Positions 1 to 8,619 of a DNA stretch of 64,000 bases are shown piece after piece. Numbering within the stretch: position 1 is the stretch's first letter; each line of letters begins with the position of its first letter. Below the pieces are notes generated by a model. It saw only the letters and a program-made list of their open reading frames with translations, did no database searches and was not told the origin of the DNA. Both the position numbers and the translations under genes were made by a program. This DNA comes from Methylorubrum aminovorans (GTDB lineage Bacteria; Pseudomonadota; Alphaproteobacteria; Rhizobiales; Beijerinckiaceae): positions 868,001 through 932,000 of the forward strand of contig NZ_BPRC01000001.1 in the NCBI RefSeq assembly GCF_022179725.1, written 5' to 3'.

Positions 1-1
1 C

Positions 2-775
2 CTGCCGTCACGCCGCGGCAACGATGGGCTCGGCCGCGCCCTGAGCCTGCTGACGGTGACGCCCTACGACAGCTGGAAGCGCGCGCATGCCCTGCATCAC
101 GCCACCACCGGCGATCTCAGCCGCCGCGGCACGGGCGATGTCCATACCTTGACCGTGCGCGAATACCTCGCGCTGCCGCGCTGGGGCCGGTTGCGCTACC
201 GCCTCTACCGCAATCCGCTCATCCTGATCGTACTCGGTTCTCCGATCAACTTCCTCATCCTGCAACGCCTTCCCTCCGGCGTGGGGCTGCCGTGGCGGAC
301 GGCATGGCGCGACGTGCTGGCGCTCGACGCCGTGCTCCTCGTGGTCCTGGCGGGGCTCGCGCTCGCGGCCGGCGGCATCGGGCCGGTGCTCTGGACATTC
401 CTGCCGGTGATCGTCGTCGCCGCCTGGGTCGGTGGCTGGCTGTTCTATGTCCAGCACCAGTACGAGGAGACCGTCTGGGAGGAGGCCGACGCCTGGGACT
501 TCCACCGCGTGGCGCTCGGCGGCAGTTCATACTACGCGCTGCCGCGGGTTCTTCAGTGGTTCACCGGCAATGTCGGCCTGCACCACGTCCACCACCTCAA
601 CAGCCGCATCCCGAATTACCGCCTGCAGGAATGCCTCGACGGCCACGAGGTTCTCGGGCGGGTGGGCCGTCTGACCCTGCGCGACAGCCTGCGCTGCCTG
701 AAGCTGGCACTCTGGGACGAAGAGGCCCGCAAGATGGTCGGTTTCGCGCGTGTGCGAGGACTCCAGGCCGCCTGA
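2..775 (+). CDS. Fatty acid desaturase, 5'-truncated by window edge
   Basis: C-terminal 257 residues of a membrane di-iron acyl desaturase; the reading frame is open to the window edge, so the start and the first histidine box lie upstream. Visible are the second box (HALHH, near the left edge) and the third box (HHVHH, within NVGLHHVHHLNSRIPNYRL), which ligate the di-iron centre in this family. Hydrophobic stretches around the PLILIVLGSPINFLIL and LWTFLPVIVVAAWVGGWLF segments are membrane spans. It resembles FAD/DesA-type omega desaturases that introduce double bonds into membrane lipid acyl chains; exact regiospecificity cannot be read from the sequence. A GTG at 56 is internal. Confidence 0.88.
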   Translation: MPSRRGNDGLGRALSLLTVTPYDSWKRAHALHHATTGDLSRRGTGDVHTLTVREYLALPRWGRLRYRLYRNPLILIVLGSPINFLILQRLPSGVGLPWRTAWRDVLALDAVLLVVLAGLALAAGGIGPVLWTFLPVIVVAAWVGGWLFYVQHQYEETVWEEADAWDFHRVALGGSSYYALPRVLQWFTGNVGLHHVHHLNSRIPNYRLQECLDGHEVLGRVGRLTLRDSLRCLKLALWDEEARKMVGFARVRGLQAA

Positions 776-814
776 GACGGTTTCCGGTTGATCGCTTGGG
801 ATTGTGCCGGACTT

Positions 815-906
815 CGTCATCGCGAGGCGGAGCCGAAACGATCCAGGGCACGAGATCTCTGGAAAGGTCGCGCCCTGGATTGCCACGGCATCGCCTCGCA
901 ATGACG
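815..906. repeat. Dispersed palindromic repeat, copy 1
   Basis: Imperfect inverted repeat of about 90 bases. It begins CGTCATCGCGAGGC and ends with its near complement GCCTCGCAATGACG, and the inner arms carry ATCCAGGG and CCCTGGAT. A second copy lies at 4574-4666. The flanking sequence TTTCCGGTTGATCGCTT (781-797) reappears in inverted form beside copy 2, so the mobile or conserved unit is longer than the palindrome and the two copies face opposite ways. It sits in the intergenic space between the desaturase and tyrS. It has no coding capacity. Confidence 0.75.
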
Positions 907-1083
907 AGGAAGGACACCGGGGTCATCAGTCGGACGCCGTATGAGACGCGCGGGACGCTGTCCAAGTTCGGCGGGGCAGCCCCCGAGACGCGGATGACGG
1001 CTCGGTCATGCAGGCGCGTGATCCGAACTGTCGGAGCGATCGGGGGCCGAGGTACGGGGCCCCTTGCCGGCCGGGTGGAACGA

Positions 1084-2355
1084 CTATTCCGCCCGCAGCA
1101 GAACGTGCTTCTTGCGCCCGAACGAGAGCTTGATCACGCCGTCCGCCGTGAGATCGGACGGGCGCAGCACCGCCTTCTCGTCGCTGACCTGCACGTCGTT
1201 GACCCGCAGGCCGCCGCCCTTGATCTGGCGGCGCGCCTCGCTCATCGAGGGAACGAGCTTGGCGAAGTCCGGGCCAAAGGCGGTGAGCACGCCGAGACCC
1301 GCCTCCAGCACCGGCGACGGCACGGAAATCGTCGGCAGGGACTGCGCCAGCGTGCCTTCCACGAAGGTCTTGCGGGCGGTCTCGGCCGCCGCCGCCGCCG
1401 CCTCGGCCCCGTGCATCAGGCCCGTCGCCTCGGTTGCGAGGATCGTCTTGGCCTCGTTGATCTCGGCGCCCTGGAGCGCGGCGAGCCGCTCGATTTCGGG
1501 CAGCGGCAGCAGGGTGAACAGCTTGAGGAAGCGGCCGACATCGGCGTCCTCGGTGTTCCGCCAGAACTGCCAGTAATCGTAAGGGGAGAGCATCCCGGCA
1601 TCGAGCCAGACGGCACCGGCCGCCGTCTTGCCCATCTTGGCGCCCGATGACGTCGTCAGCAGCGGGCAGGTGAGCGCGTAGAGCTGCGGCGTGCCCATGC
1701 GGCGGCCGAGATCGATGCCGTTGACGATGTTGCCCCACTGGTCCGAGCCGCCCATCTGCAGGCGGGTGCCGAGGCGGCGGTTCAGCTCCACGAAGTCGTA
1801 GGATTGGAGGATCATGTAGTTGAACTCGAGGAACGAGAGTTCCTGGTCCCGCTCCAGCCGCATCCGCACGCTGTCCATCGACATCATGCGGTTGACCGAG
1901 AAGTGCCGGCCGATGTCGCGCAGCATCTCGATGTAGTTGAGCTTGGTCAGCCACTCCGCGTTGTCGACCAAGACCGCGCCGTTGCCGCCCTCGCCGAAGC
2001 TGAGGAAGCGGGCGAAGGTCTGCTTGATCCCCTCCTTGTTGGCCTCGATCTGCTCGAGCGTCAGGATCTTGCGCGCCTCATCGCGCCCGGAGGGGTCGCC
2101 GACGCGGGTGGTGCCGCCACCCATCAGCACCACCGGCTTGCCGCCGGTCTGCTGCAGCCAGTGCAGCATCATGATCGAGAGCAGGTGGCCGACATGGAGC
2201 GAGGCCGCCGTGCAGTCGTAGCCGGTATAGGTCGTCAGCCCACCCTCCGCCGCCAGCGCGTCGATGCCGGCGAGATCGGAGGCCTGGTGGATATAGCCGC
2301 GCTCCTGCAGCACCCGGATGAAGTCGGATTTCGGCGCGAAGCTCTCGGCGGTCAT
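1084..2355 (-). CDS. tyrS: Tyrosyl-tRNA synthetase
   Basis: Class I aminoacyl-tRNA synthetase of 423 aa, the usual TyrRS length. The HIGH-type motif reads HVGHLL near residue 55 and the KMSKS-type motif reads AKMGKT near residue 247. The tyrosine pocket signatures [15 protein letters not shown] and [11 protein letters not shown] are intact. A C-terminal S4-type RNA-binding domain begins around residue 355 ([18 protein letters not shown]). It attaches tyrosine to tRNA-Tyr in the cytoplasm. It is transcribed divergently from anmK, with about 135 bases between the two starts that must hold both promoters. Confidence 0.98.
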   Translation of the reverse strand: MTAESFAPKSDFIRVLQERGYIHQASDLAGIDALAAEGGLTTYTGYDCTAASLHVGHLLSIMMLHWLQQTGGKPVVLMGGGTTRVGDPSGRDEARKILTLEQIEANKEGIKQTFARFLSFGEGGNGAVLVDNAEWLTKLNYIEMLRDIGRHFSVNRMMSMDSVRMRLERDQELSFLEFNYMILQSYDFVELNRRLGTRLQMGGSDQWGNIVNGIDLGRRMGTPQLYALTCPLLTTSSGAKMGKTAAGAVWLDAGMLSPYDYWQFWRNTEDADVGRFLKLFTLLPLPEIERLAALQGAEINEAKTILATEATGLMHGAEAAAAAAETARKTFVEGTLAQSLPTISVPSPVLEAGLGVLTAFGPDFAKLVPSMSEARRQIKGGGLRVNDVQVSDEKAVLRPSDLTADGVIKLSFGRKKHVLLRAE

Positions 2356-2491
2356 GCTGATCGGTCTCGGATGGTTTGGCGGCGCGACAGGGGCGCGGCC
2401 GCAATGCTATCCCGCGAGGGGCAGCGCTCGCGGGCTCTTAGCAGGGCAGGCCGCGAAAGGCACGAGTCCGGATTCGGGGGAGAGGACGGCC

Positions 2492-3625
2492 ATGGCGATG
2501 AAGCGCGCGATCGGCCTGATGAGCGGCACCTCGCTGGACGGGATCGACATCGCGTTGATCGAGAGCGACGGCGAGCGCATCCGCGTCGTGCGATCCGCCA
2601 ACGGCTTCATCGCACCGCTCGGGCCGACCGGCTATCGCGGCTACGACGGGGCCGAGCAGGCGCTGCTGCGCGAGGCCACTCGGGACGCGGAAGGGTTGCG
2701 GGAGCGCACCGACCGTCCGGGCCGCCTCGCGGAAGCCGAGGATTTCGTCACCCGCGCCCATGCCGAGGCGATCGAGGCGTTCCTGGCCGAGAACGGCATG
2801 AGCCCCGCGGAAATCGACGTGGTCGGCTTCCACGGCCAGACGGTGATCCACCGGCCCAGGCTCGGCCTCACCGTACAGATCGGCGACGGCGCGGCGCTCG
2901 CCCGGCGCCTCGGCATTCGCGTCGTGTCCGACATGCGCGCCAACGACGTAGCGGAGGGCGGCCAGGGCGCGCCGCTGGTGCCGGTGTTCCATAGGGCGCT
3001 GGCCGAGGCCGCGGGCTTTGCCGGGCCGCTGGGCATCCTCAATATCGGCGGGCTCGCCAACGTCACGCTGATCGGTTCGCGCGGGACCATGCTCGCCTTC
3101 GATACCGGGCCGGGCAACGGGCCGATCAACGACTGGATGAAGGAGCGGGCCGGCCGGGATTTCGATGAGGGCGGCGCCACCGCTGCCCGCGGCACGGTAG
3201 ATGCCGCGCTTCTCGACAACCTGCTCGGCCACCCGCTGATCCTGCGCACGCCGCCGAAATCGCTGGACCGCAACTGGTTCTCCCACCGGCTCGCGGGCTA
3301 CCTGACGCTCGAGGACGGTGCGGCGACGCTCACCGCCTTCACCGCCCACGCCATCGCCCGCAGCCGCACCTTCACGCCGGAGCCGCCGACCCGCTGGATC
3401 GTCGGCGGGGGAGGGGCGAAGAACGGGACGCTGATGGCGATGCTGAAGCGGCTGCTCGACGCCGAGGTGCTGAACGCGGATGAGATCGGCTGGTCCTCCG
3501 ACTTCCTGGAGGCGCAGGCCTTCGCCTATCTCGCCCTGCGCGCCCTCGAAGGCTTGCCGCTCACCTACCCGACCACGACCGGGGTCAGCACGCCGGTGAC
3601 GGGCGGCATCGTCTCCGAGCCGTGA
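2492..3625 (+). CDS. anmK: Anhydro-N-acetylmuramic acid kinase
   Basis: 377 aa, close to the E. coli enzyme (369 aa). It phosphorylates 1,6-anhydro-MurNAc, opening the anhydro ring to MurNAc-6-phosphate in cell-wall recycling. Family landmarks: GLMSGTSLDGID at the N terminus, VVGFHGQTVIHRP, NIGGLANVT, AFDTGPGNGPIND and VGGGGAKNGTLM near the C terminus (ASKHA-type kinase fold). The ATG at 2492 is preceded by GGGGGAGAGGA and gives the canonical N terminus; the frame stays open upstream to 2318 but carries no family sequence there. The MrcB_N gene follows 10 bases downstream. Confidence 0.96.
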   Translation: MAMKRAIGLMSGTSLDGIDIALIESDGERIRVVRSANGFIAPLGPTGYRGYDGAEQALLREATRDAEGLRERTDRPGRLAEAEDFVTRAHAEAIEAFLAENGMSPAEIDVVGFHGQTVIHRPRLGLTVQIGDGAALARRLGIRVVSDMRANDVAEGGQGAPLVPVFHRALAEAAGFAGPLGILNIGGLANVTLIGSRGTMLAFDTGPGNGPINDWMKERAGRDFDEGGATAARGTVDAALLDNLLGHPLILRTPPKSLDRNWFSHRLAGYLTLEDGAATLTAFTAHAIARSRTFTPEPPTRWIVGGGGAKNGTLMAMLKRLLDAEVLNADEIGWSSDFLEAQAFAYLALRALEGLPLTYPTTTGVSTPVTGGIVSEP

Positions 3626-3635
3626 GGCTCGTCCG

Positions 3636-4241
3636 TTGAGCCTCGGCCACGCCCTGCGCCGCATCGTCGAGGAATATCCGCTCGCGCGCACCGATCCGCC
3701 GGCCGGACACCCGCTGGCCCATGTCATCCGGAAAGGCGCGCCGGACGAGTTGCGCCGGGCGCTCGCGCCGCTGGACGGACCGTTCCTGGTCAAGGGCAGC
3801 CCCGGCCGCGGCAGCCACTGGGCCGCGGTGCCGTGGCTGGCAATGTTCGACCCCGCCGTGACGACGAGCGCGACGCGCGGCTACTACCTCGTTTACCTGT
3901 TTCCGGCGCATCGCGAGGCGGTGCATCTTTCGCTGGCGCAAGGGACGGTGGCGGCGATCCGCGAGCACGGCGCCCGCGCAGGCGAGCACCTGCGCGCCAG
4001 CGGTGTTCGGCTGCGGCAACGACTCTCGGACTTCTCGGATGCCCTGCCGGTGACGGCGATCACGCTCGGCACTTCTGGCGAATTGCCCGAGGGCTACGAG
4101 GCCGCCCACATCCTCGGCGTGACCTATGACCTGGACGCCCTGGCCGACGAGCGGCGCCTGCATGCCGACCTCGCCACGGGCATCGCCGCCTATCGGGCGC
4201 TGAAGGCGTGGGGCGGGCTCGATCTTCCGGTGCTACGCTGA
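3636..4241 (+). CDS. Stand-alone MrcB-like N-terminal domain (DUF3578) protein
   Basis: 201 aa, TTG start 10 bases after the anmK stop, so probably cotranscribed. Residues about 50-150 match the MrcB_N/DUF3578 pattern: VKGSPGRGSHWAAVPWLAMFD, then TTSATRGYYLVYLF and VHLSLAQGT. In other proteins this domain precedes McrB-type AAA+ or HNH nuclease domains of modification-dependent restriction systems, where it is thought to recognise DNA. Here no ATPase or nuclease follows in frame or next door. No ATG lies near the N terminus, so TTG is the best start. Its 3' end overlaps the 3' end of the convergent antitoxin-like gene by 9 bases. Function unknown. Confidence 0.75.
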   Translation: MSLGHALRRIVEEYPLARTDPPAGHPLAHVIRKGAPDELRRALAPLDGPFLVKGSPGRGSHWAAVPWLAMFDPAVTTSATRGYYLVYLFPAHREAVHLSLAQGTVAAIREHGARAGEHLRASGVRLRQRLSDFSDALPVTAITLGTSGELPEGYEAAHILGVTYDLDALADERRLHADLATGIAAYRALKAWGGLDLPVLR

Positions 4242-4535
4242 AGCGTCAGTGGGGTGGGCCACGCAGGCCGTGAGGCGGACGTTCAGGGCGTTGAGGACGC
4301 GCAACGCCGTATCGAGACTCGGATTGCCGTCGTCCGATAGCGCCCGGTACAGGCTTTCCCGCGACAGGCCCGTTTCGCGGGCGATCTGGGTCATGCCGCG
4401 GGCGCGCGCCGCGACGCCGAGAGCCCGACGAAGCAGCGCGGCATCGCCCTCTTCGATGGCCGCAGCAAGATACTCGGCAACGGCCTCGTCGCTGTCGAGG
4501 AACTCGGCCGAGTCGTATGGAGGCATGTCCCTCAT
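4233..4535 (-). CDS. Orphan HI1420-family addiction-module antidote (HTH) protein
   Basis: 100 aa. YDSAEFLDSDEAVAEYLAAA, RALGVAARARGMTQIARETG and LSRESLYRALS are the hallmarks of the HI1420/DNSTRM antidote family, with a helix-turn-helix from about residue 48 to 70. Partners are normally RelE/Gp49-like (HI1419) toxins encoded just upstream. Here the upstream 215 bases hold only the palindromic repeat and no toxin-like frame, so the gene looks orphaned. A start at the ATG 9 bases further in (MPPYDS) is equally possible. It may act as a solo DNA-binding regulator. Confidence 0.82.
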   Translation of the reverse strand: MRDMPPYDSAEFLDSDEAVAEYLAAAIEEGDAALLRRALGVAARARGMTQIARETGLSRESLYRALSDDGNPSLDTALRVLNALNVRLTACVAHPTDASA

Positions 4536-4573
4536 CCGTCATCCGTTGGATTGCTTCGGGTTCTACGACCCTC

Positions 4574-4666
4574 CGTCATCGCGAGGCGAAGCCGAAGCGA
4601 TCCAGGGCGCGACCTTTCCGGACAATGCGGAGCCCTGGATTGCCACGGCTTCGCCTCGCAATGACG
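4574..4666. repeat. Dispersed palindromic repeat, copy 2
   Basis: Second copy of the element at 815-906, in opposite orientation. It starts CGTCATCGCGAGGC and ends GCCTCGCAATGACG, with inner arms ATCCAGGGCGCGACC and CCCTGGAT. The flank GATCAACTGGAAACCG (4683-4698) is the inverted counterpart of the flank beside copy 1. It fills most of the gap between the orphan antitoxin gene and aroC, where a toxin gene would be expected. Confidence 0.75.
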
Positions 4667-4752
4667 GAATGACAGCCGAAGCGATCAACTGGAAACCGTT
4701 CGACCAAGCGGAATTTGTGCCGCCCCGCATCCCGCGCTAAGGCACGCGCGCC

Positions 4753-5853
4753 ATGTCGCACAACACCTTCGGCCACCTGTTCCGCGTCACCACCTTCGGC
4801 GAGAGCCACGGGGTGGCGCTCGGCTGCGTGGTGGATGGATGCCCGCCCGGCCTTCCCCTGGAAGCCGAGGAGATCCAGGCGGAACTCGATCGGCGCAAGC
4901 CCGGCCAGTCGCGCTTCACCACGCAGCGGCGCGAGCCCGATCAGGTGAAGATCCTGTCGGGCGTGTTCAGCGACGACCGCACTGGCGGGCGCCAGCTCAC
5001 CACCGGCACGCCGATCGCGCTGATGATCGAGAACACCGATCAGCGCTCGAAAGACTATTCCGAGATCCGCGACAGCTACCGCCCCGGCCATGCCGACTAC
5101 ACCTACGACGCCAAGTACGGTTTGCGCGATTACCGCGGCGGGGGCCGGTCCTCGGCACGGGAGACGGCGGCGCGGGTCGCGGCCGGTGCCGTCGCCCGCA
5201 AGGTGGTCCCCGGCATCACCATCCGCGCCGCCCTGGTGCAGATGGGGCCGCACGCCATCGACCGCGCGAACTGGGATTGGGAGGAAGTCGGCAACAATCC
5301 GTTCTTCTGCCCCGACGCGAACGCGGCGGCGCTCTACGAGACCTATCTCGATGGCATCCGCAAGGACGGTTCTTCGGTCGGCGCGGTGATCGAGGTGATC
5401 GCGGAGGGCGTACCGCCCGGCCTCGGCGCGCCGATCTACGGCAAGCTCGACGCGGATCTCGCCGCGGCGATGATGTCGATCAACGCGGTCAAGGGCGTCG
5501 AGATCGGCGACGGTTTCGCCGCGGCCGCGCTACGCGGCGAGGACAATGCCGACGAGATGCGCGCCGGCAATGACGGCCGCCCACGCTTCCTCGCAAACCA
5601 TGCCGGGGGCATCTTAGGGGGCATCTCGTCGGGCGAGCCGGTGGTGGTGCGCTTTGCCGTGAAGCCGACCTCCTCGATCCTGACACCCCGCCAGAGCGTG
5701 AACCGAGACGGCGCGGAGATCGACCTCATCACCAAGGGCCGCCACGACCCCTGCGTCGGCATCCGCGCCGTGCCCGTCGCCGAGGCGATGATGGCCTGCG
5801 TGCTGGCCGATCACTATCTTCGCCATCGCGGGCAGGTCGGCGAACGCGCCTGA
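4753..5853 (+). CDS. aroC: Chorismate synthase
   Basis: 366 aa. It catalyses the last shikimate step, 5-enolpyruvylshikimate-3-phosphate to chorismate, using reduced FMN. Family signatures: GESHG and [10 protein letters not shown] at the N terminus, [46 protein letters not shown], and [10 protein letters not shown] followed by [17 protein letters not shown]. The ATG at 4753 gives the conserved [20 protein letters not shown] start. ribB follows after 35 bases on the same strand; because chorismate synthase depends on flavin, shared transcription with a riboflavin gene makes metabolic sense (inference). Confidence 0.98.
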   Translation: MSHNTFGHLFRVTTFGESHGVALGCVVDGCPPGLPLEAEEIQAELDRRKPGQSRFTTQRREPDQVKILSGVFSDDRTGGRQLTTGTPIALMIENTDQRSKDYSEIRDSYRPGHADYTYDAKYGLRDYRGGGRSSARETAARVAAGAVARKVVPGITIRAALVQMGPHAIDRANWDWEEVGNNPFFCPDANAAALYETYLDGIRKDGSSVGAVIEVIAEGVPPGLGAPIYGKLDADLAAAMMSINAVKGVEIGDGFAAAALRGEDNADEMRAGNDGRPRFLANHAGGILGGISSGEPVVVRFAVKPTSSILTPRQSVNRDGAEIDLITKGRHDPCVGIRAVPVAEAMMACVLADHYLRHRGQVGERA

Positions 5854-5888
5854 CCCGCCCTTTCGAACCGCTGAACGAGACGAAGCCC

Positions 5889-6965
5889 GTGCCCCATTGC
5901 AGCGTCACCGAGGCCATCGAGGCCTTCGCCCGCGGCGAGATCGTGGTCGTCACCGACGACGACGACCGCGAGAACGAGGGCGATCTCGTCGTCGCCGCCT
6001 CGCTCTGCACGCCGGAGAAGATGGCGTTCATCATCCGCAACACCTGCGGCATCGTCTGCGCGCCGATCACGCTCGACGAGGCGCGCCGCCTCCATCTCGA
6101 CCCGATGGTGGCCTCGAACGACGCGCCGCTCGGCACCGCCTTCACCGTCACGGTGGACGTGCGCCACGGACTGACCACCGGCATCTCCGCCGAGCAGCGC
6201 TGCAACACGGTCCGGGCGCTGGCCAACGGCAACATGGGCGCGGGCGACTTCGTCCGGCCGGGCCACGTCTTCCCGCTCATCGCCCGCGATGGCGGCGTGC
6301 TGATGCGCTCCGGGCATACGGAAGCGGCGGTCGATCTCTGCAAGCTCGCAGGTCTGCCGCCGGTCGGCGTGATCTGCGAACTCGCCAACGACGACGGCAC
6401 CGTGATGAAGGGGCCGCAGATCGATGCGTTTTCCGAGCAGCACGGCCTCAAGCGCGTCTCGGTGGCCGATCTCATCGCCTATCGGCAGGCCCGCGACCGG
6501 TTGGTGGAGCGAGTCGGCACCTTCCCGGTCAAGACCGAGTTCGGCGCGATGACCGGCTACGCCTACGTCACGCCGTTCGAGCCGATCCAGCAATTCGCCT
6601 TCGTCCACGGCGCCATCGGCGACGGCCGCAACGTGCCGGTGCGCCTGCATCGCTCCAACGTCGTCGCCGACGTGATCGAGGGCGGAGGGCAGATCGAGAG
6701 CGTGATGCGCCGCTTCGCCAAGGAGGGCCGCGGCATCCTCGTCTACCTGCGCGACGGCACCGCGGGCGTTCCGCTCAACCGCTACGTCGACGAGGGCGCC
6801 GAGGCGCAGCGCGTGCGCCAGTGGCGCGAGGTGGGCCTGGGCGCGCAGATCCTGCGCGACCTCGGCGTGGTCTCGATCCGCAACCTGTCCTCCTCGTCGC
6901 GCTCCTATGTCGGCCTGTCGGGTTTCGGCATCGAACTGGTCAGCGAGGAGCCGCTGGAAGGGTAA
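5889..6965 (+). CDS. ribB: 3,4-dihydroxy-2-butanone-4-phosphate synthase fused to a degenerate GTP cyclohydrolase II domain
   Basis: 358 aa, GTG start. Residues 1-200 are an intact RibB domain converting ribulose-5-phosphate to the four-carbon riboflavin precursor: DDDDRENEGDLV, NTCGIVCAPIT, HGLTTGISAEQR, RPGHVFPLIAR, GHTEAAVDLC. Residues about 210-358 align in layout with RibA, but the zinc ligands (normally VRVHSECLTGD...RCDC) are gone: the segment reads VPVRLHRSNVVADVIEG with no cysteine, and the EGRGIGL-like loop is replaced. Cyclohydrolase activity is therefore unlikely. Similar RibBX-like fusions with an inactive second half are known from alphaproteobacteria. Probably cotranscribed with aroC. 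Confidence 0.93.
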   Translation: MPHCSVTEAIEAFARGEIVVVTDDDDRENEGDLVVAASLCTPEKMAFIIRNTCGIVCAPITLDEARRLHLDPMVASNDAPLGTAFTVTVDVRHGLTTGISAEQRCNTVRALANGNMGAGDFVRPGHVFPLIARDGGVLMRSGHTEAAVDLCKLAGLPPVGVICELANDDGTVMKGPQIDAFSEQHGLKRVSVADLIAYRQARDRLVERVGTFPVKTEFGAMTGYAYVTPFEPIQQFAFVHGAIGDGRNVPVRLHRSNVVADVIEGGGQIESVMRRFAKEGRGILVYLRDGTAGVPLNRYVDEGAEAQRVRQWREVGLGAQILRDLGVVSIRNLSSSSRSYVGLSGFGIELVSEEPLEG

Positions 6966-7088
6966 GCGGCTGCGCTCGCAGCCCGGTTGCCCCTCTCCCC
7001 GCCTGGGGGTCGAGGGATTGCGCACCCAACGCGGCGCTCACCCGGACACGCGTTTACCCCTTGCGGCCAAGCGCGGCCGTTCCCAGGT

Positions 7089-7120
7089 CCAGTGAGGCGG
7101 CGCCATCGCTGCCTCACTGG
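7089..7120. repeat. Perfect inverted repeat upstream of the zinc-ribbon gene
   Basis: CCAGTGAGGC (7089-7098) pairs exactly with GCCTCACTGG (7111-7120) across a 12-base loop. It lies 14 bases before the ATG of the zinc-ribbon gene and ends right against its ribosome-binding stretch AAGGGAG. No T-run follows. It may be a 5' UTR hairpin or an operator rather than a terminator. Confidence 0.6.
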
Positions 7121-7133
7121 AAGGGAGCACCGC

Positions 7134-7367
7134 ATGGTCCTTGTCCCCTGTCCCGCCTGCGATCACCGCGTCTCGGACAAGGCGTTCGCCTGCCCCTCCT
7201 GCGGGCATCCCGGCAGCCAGTCCGATCGGCACGGCCTCGTGCCGGCGCTCGGCCGCGTCGCCGGAACCTACGTCTCCGCGAACGCCATCACCGGGGCGAT
7301 CCTAGGCAGCGTGATGTTCCTGAGCGTCGCCGCGGTGCTCATCACGCTGATTTTGACCCACCGATAG
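7134..7367 (+). CDS. Small zinc-ribbon membrane protein
   Basis: 77 aa. CPAC (residues 6-9) and CPSC (20-23, followed by GHP) form a four-cysteine zinc ribbon. A central linker follows, then a C-terminal transmembrane helix (about residues 50-72, AITGAILGSVMFLSVAAVLITLIL). The ATG at 7134 has AAGGGAG upstream; the frame extends further up but has no family features there. The topology suggests a cytoplasmic zinc ribbon on an inner-membrane anchor. Function unknown; short zinc-ribbon/TM proteins are common in this group. Confidence 0.78.
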   Translation: MVLVPCPACDHRVSDKAFACPSCGHPGSQSDRHGLVPALGRVAGTYVSANAITGAILGSVMFLSVAAVLITLILTHR

Positions 7368-7391
7368 GCCCCCGGCCTGGGGCGGTGACGG

Positions 7392-8321
7392 TCACCGCCC
7401 CATCAGCGCATCCACATGCGCGGCGACCGAGCGAGCGAGTCCGTCGAGGCTGTAGCCTCCTTCCAGGATCGAGACGACGCGCCCGCCGGCGTGACGGTCG
7501 GCGACTTCCATCAGCCGGCGCGTAGCCCAGCCGAAATCCGCCTCTTCGAGCTGGATGTTGGCCAGCGGGTCGAGCTTGTGCGCGTCGAACCCGGCCGAAA
7601 TCACGATGAGGTCGGGCGCGAAGGCATCAAGCCGTGGCAGGATCCGAGCTTCGAAGGCTTCGCGAAAAATCTCGCTGCCGTCGAAGGCCTTGAGCGGCGC
7701 GTTGACGATGGTGTCGTGGTCGCCCCGCTCGCCCGTTCCGCCCGTGCCGGGAAACAGCGGCATCTGGTGGGTCGAGGCGTACATCACGGTTCTGTCGGCC
7801 CAGAAGATGTCCTGTGAGCCGTTGCCGTGATGGACGTCGAAATCCACCAGCGCGACGCGGGTGGCGCCGAACGCCTTCTGAGCGTGGCGCACGGCGATCG
7901 CCGCGTGGTTGAACAGGCAGAAGCCCATGGCGCGGTCGCGCTCGGCGTGGTGGCCGGGCGGGCGCATCGCGACGAAGGCGTTGGCGCACTCGCCCTTCAT
8001 CACCGCATCGACCGCGTGATTCGATCCGCCGATAGCGTGCAGGCAGGTGTTGAGCGAGCCCGGCGACATCAACGTGTCGCCGTCGATCTGGAAGAAGCCT
8101 TCGCTGGGCGACGCCGCTACGATGGTCTCGACGAAGGCGGCCGGGTGGACGAGTTCGGCGACCGAAGCCTCCGCCTTCGGGGCGTGGCAGCGGACGAGGG
8201 CGGAGAACCGCTCGTTTTCGAGGGCGCTCTCCACCGCCTGCATGCGGGCGGGCCGCTCCGGATGCCCGGTCGGGACCGCGTGTTCGACGGCGCTCGGATG
8301 GGTGACGTACAGGGTGCTCAG
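7392..8321 (-). CDS. Histone deacetylase / acetylpolyamine amidohydrolase family protein, probable CTG start
   Basis: Zinc-dependent deacylase of the arginase/deacetylase fold, 309 aa if started at 8321. Motifs: RPPGHHAERDRAMGFCLFNHAA (catalytic His pair), VDFDVHHGNGSQDIFW (zinc ligands), STHQMPLFPGTGG, ISAGFDAHKLDPLA, EGGYSLDGLA. The first ATG (8243) would remove the conserved YVTHPSAVEHAVPTGHPERP block. Upstream of that block the frame has no ATG, GTG or TTG before a stop. It has a CTG at 8321 with GGGAGA about 7 bases upstream, so CTG is the likely start. Substrate not predictable; bacterial relatives act on acetylpolyamines or acetylated small molecules. Confidence 0.9.
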   Translation of the reverse strand: MSTLYVTHPSAVEHAVPTGHPERPARMQAVESALENERFSALVRCHAPKAEASVAELVHPAAFVETIVAASPSEGFFQIDGDTLMSPGSLNTCLHAIGGSNHAVDAVMKGECANAFVAMRPPGHHAERDRAMGFCLFNHAAIAVRHAQKAFGATRVALVDFDVHHGNGSQDIFWADRTVMYASTHQMPLFPGTGGTGERGDHDTIVNAPLKAFDGSEIFREAFEARILPRLDAFAPDLIVISAGFDAHKLDPLANIQLEEADFGWATRRLMEVADRHAGGRVVSILEGGYSLDGLARSVAAHVDALMGR

Positions 8322-8619
8322 GGCCGTTTCTCCCGGGTGCGCGAAACGGTGAAGCCGAGCGTCGGCGGTCCCGCCTCTTCACGCGCCGCCCTGCGGGGGC
8401 AGGGCAACCTTGATGTTGCCGATGCGGCGCTTCCGGCTGCCGCCAGGTTTGCCGTTCTTGTTGTCTCGAACTTGTCGATCTTGCCGCCCGCACGCAACAG
8501 GGCAAACCGGGACAACGGCCCGGATCACGTTCTTCCACAAGGGTCCGCTCGCGGCCCAAGCGCGGCCATTAACACAGGCTCAACCTGCGGTCGTCTCCTC
8601 GTACGACCGGCCTCTCGCT

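Noticed and set aside
6966-7060. CCCCTCTCCCCGCC repeat-like sequence after ribB
   Set aside because: Resembles a common intergenic repeat type but is too short and imperfect here to call as an element.
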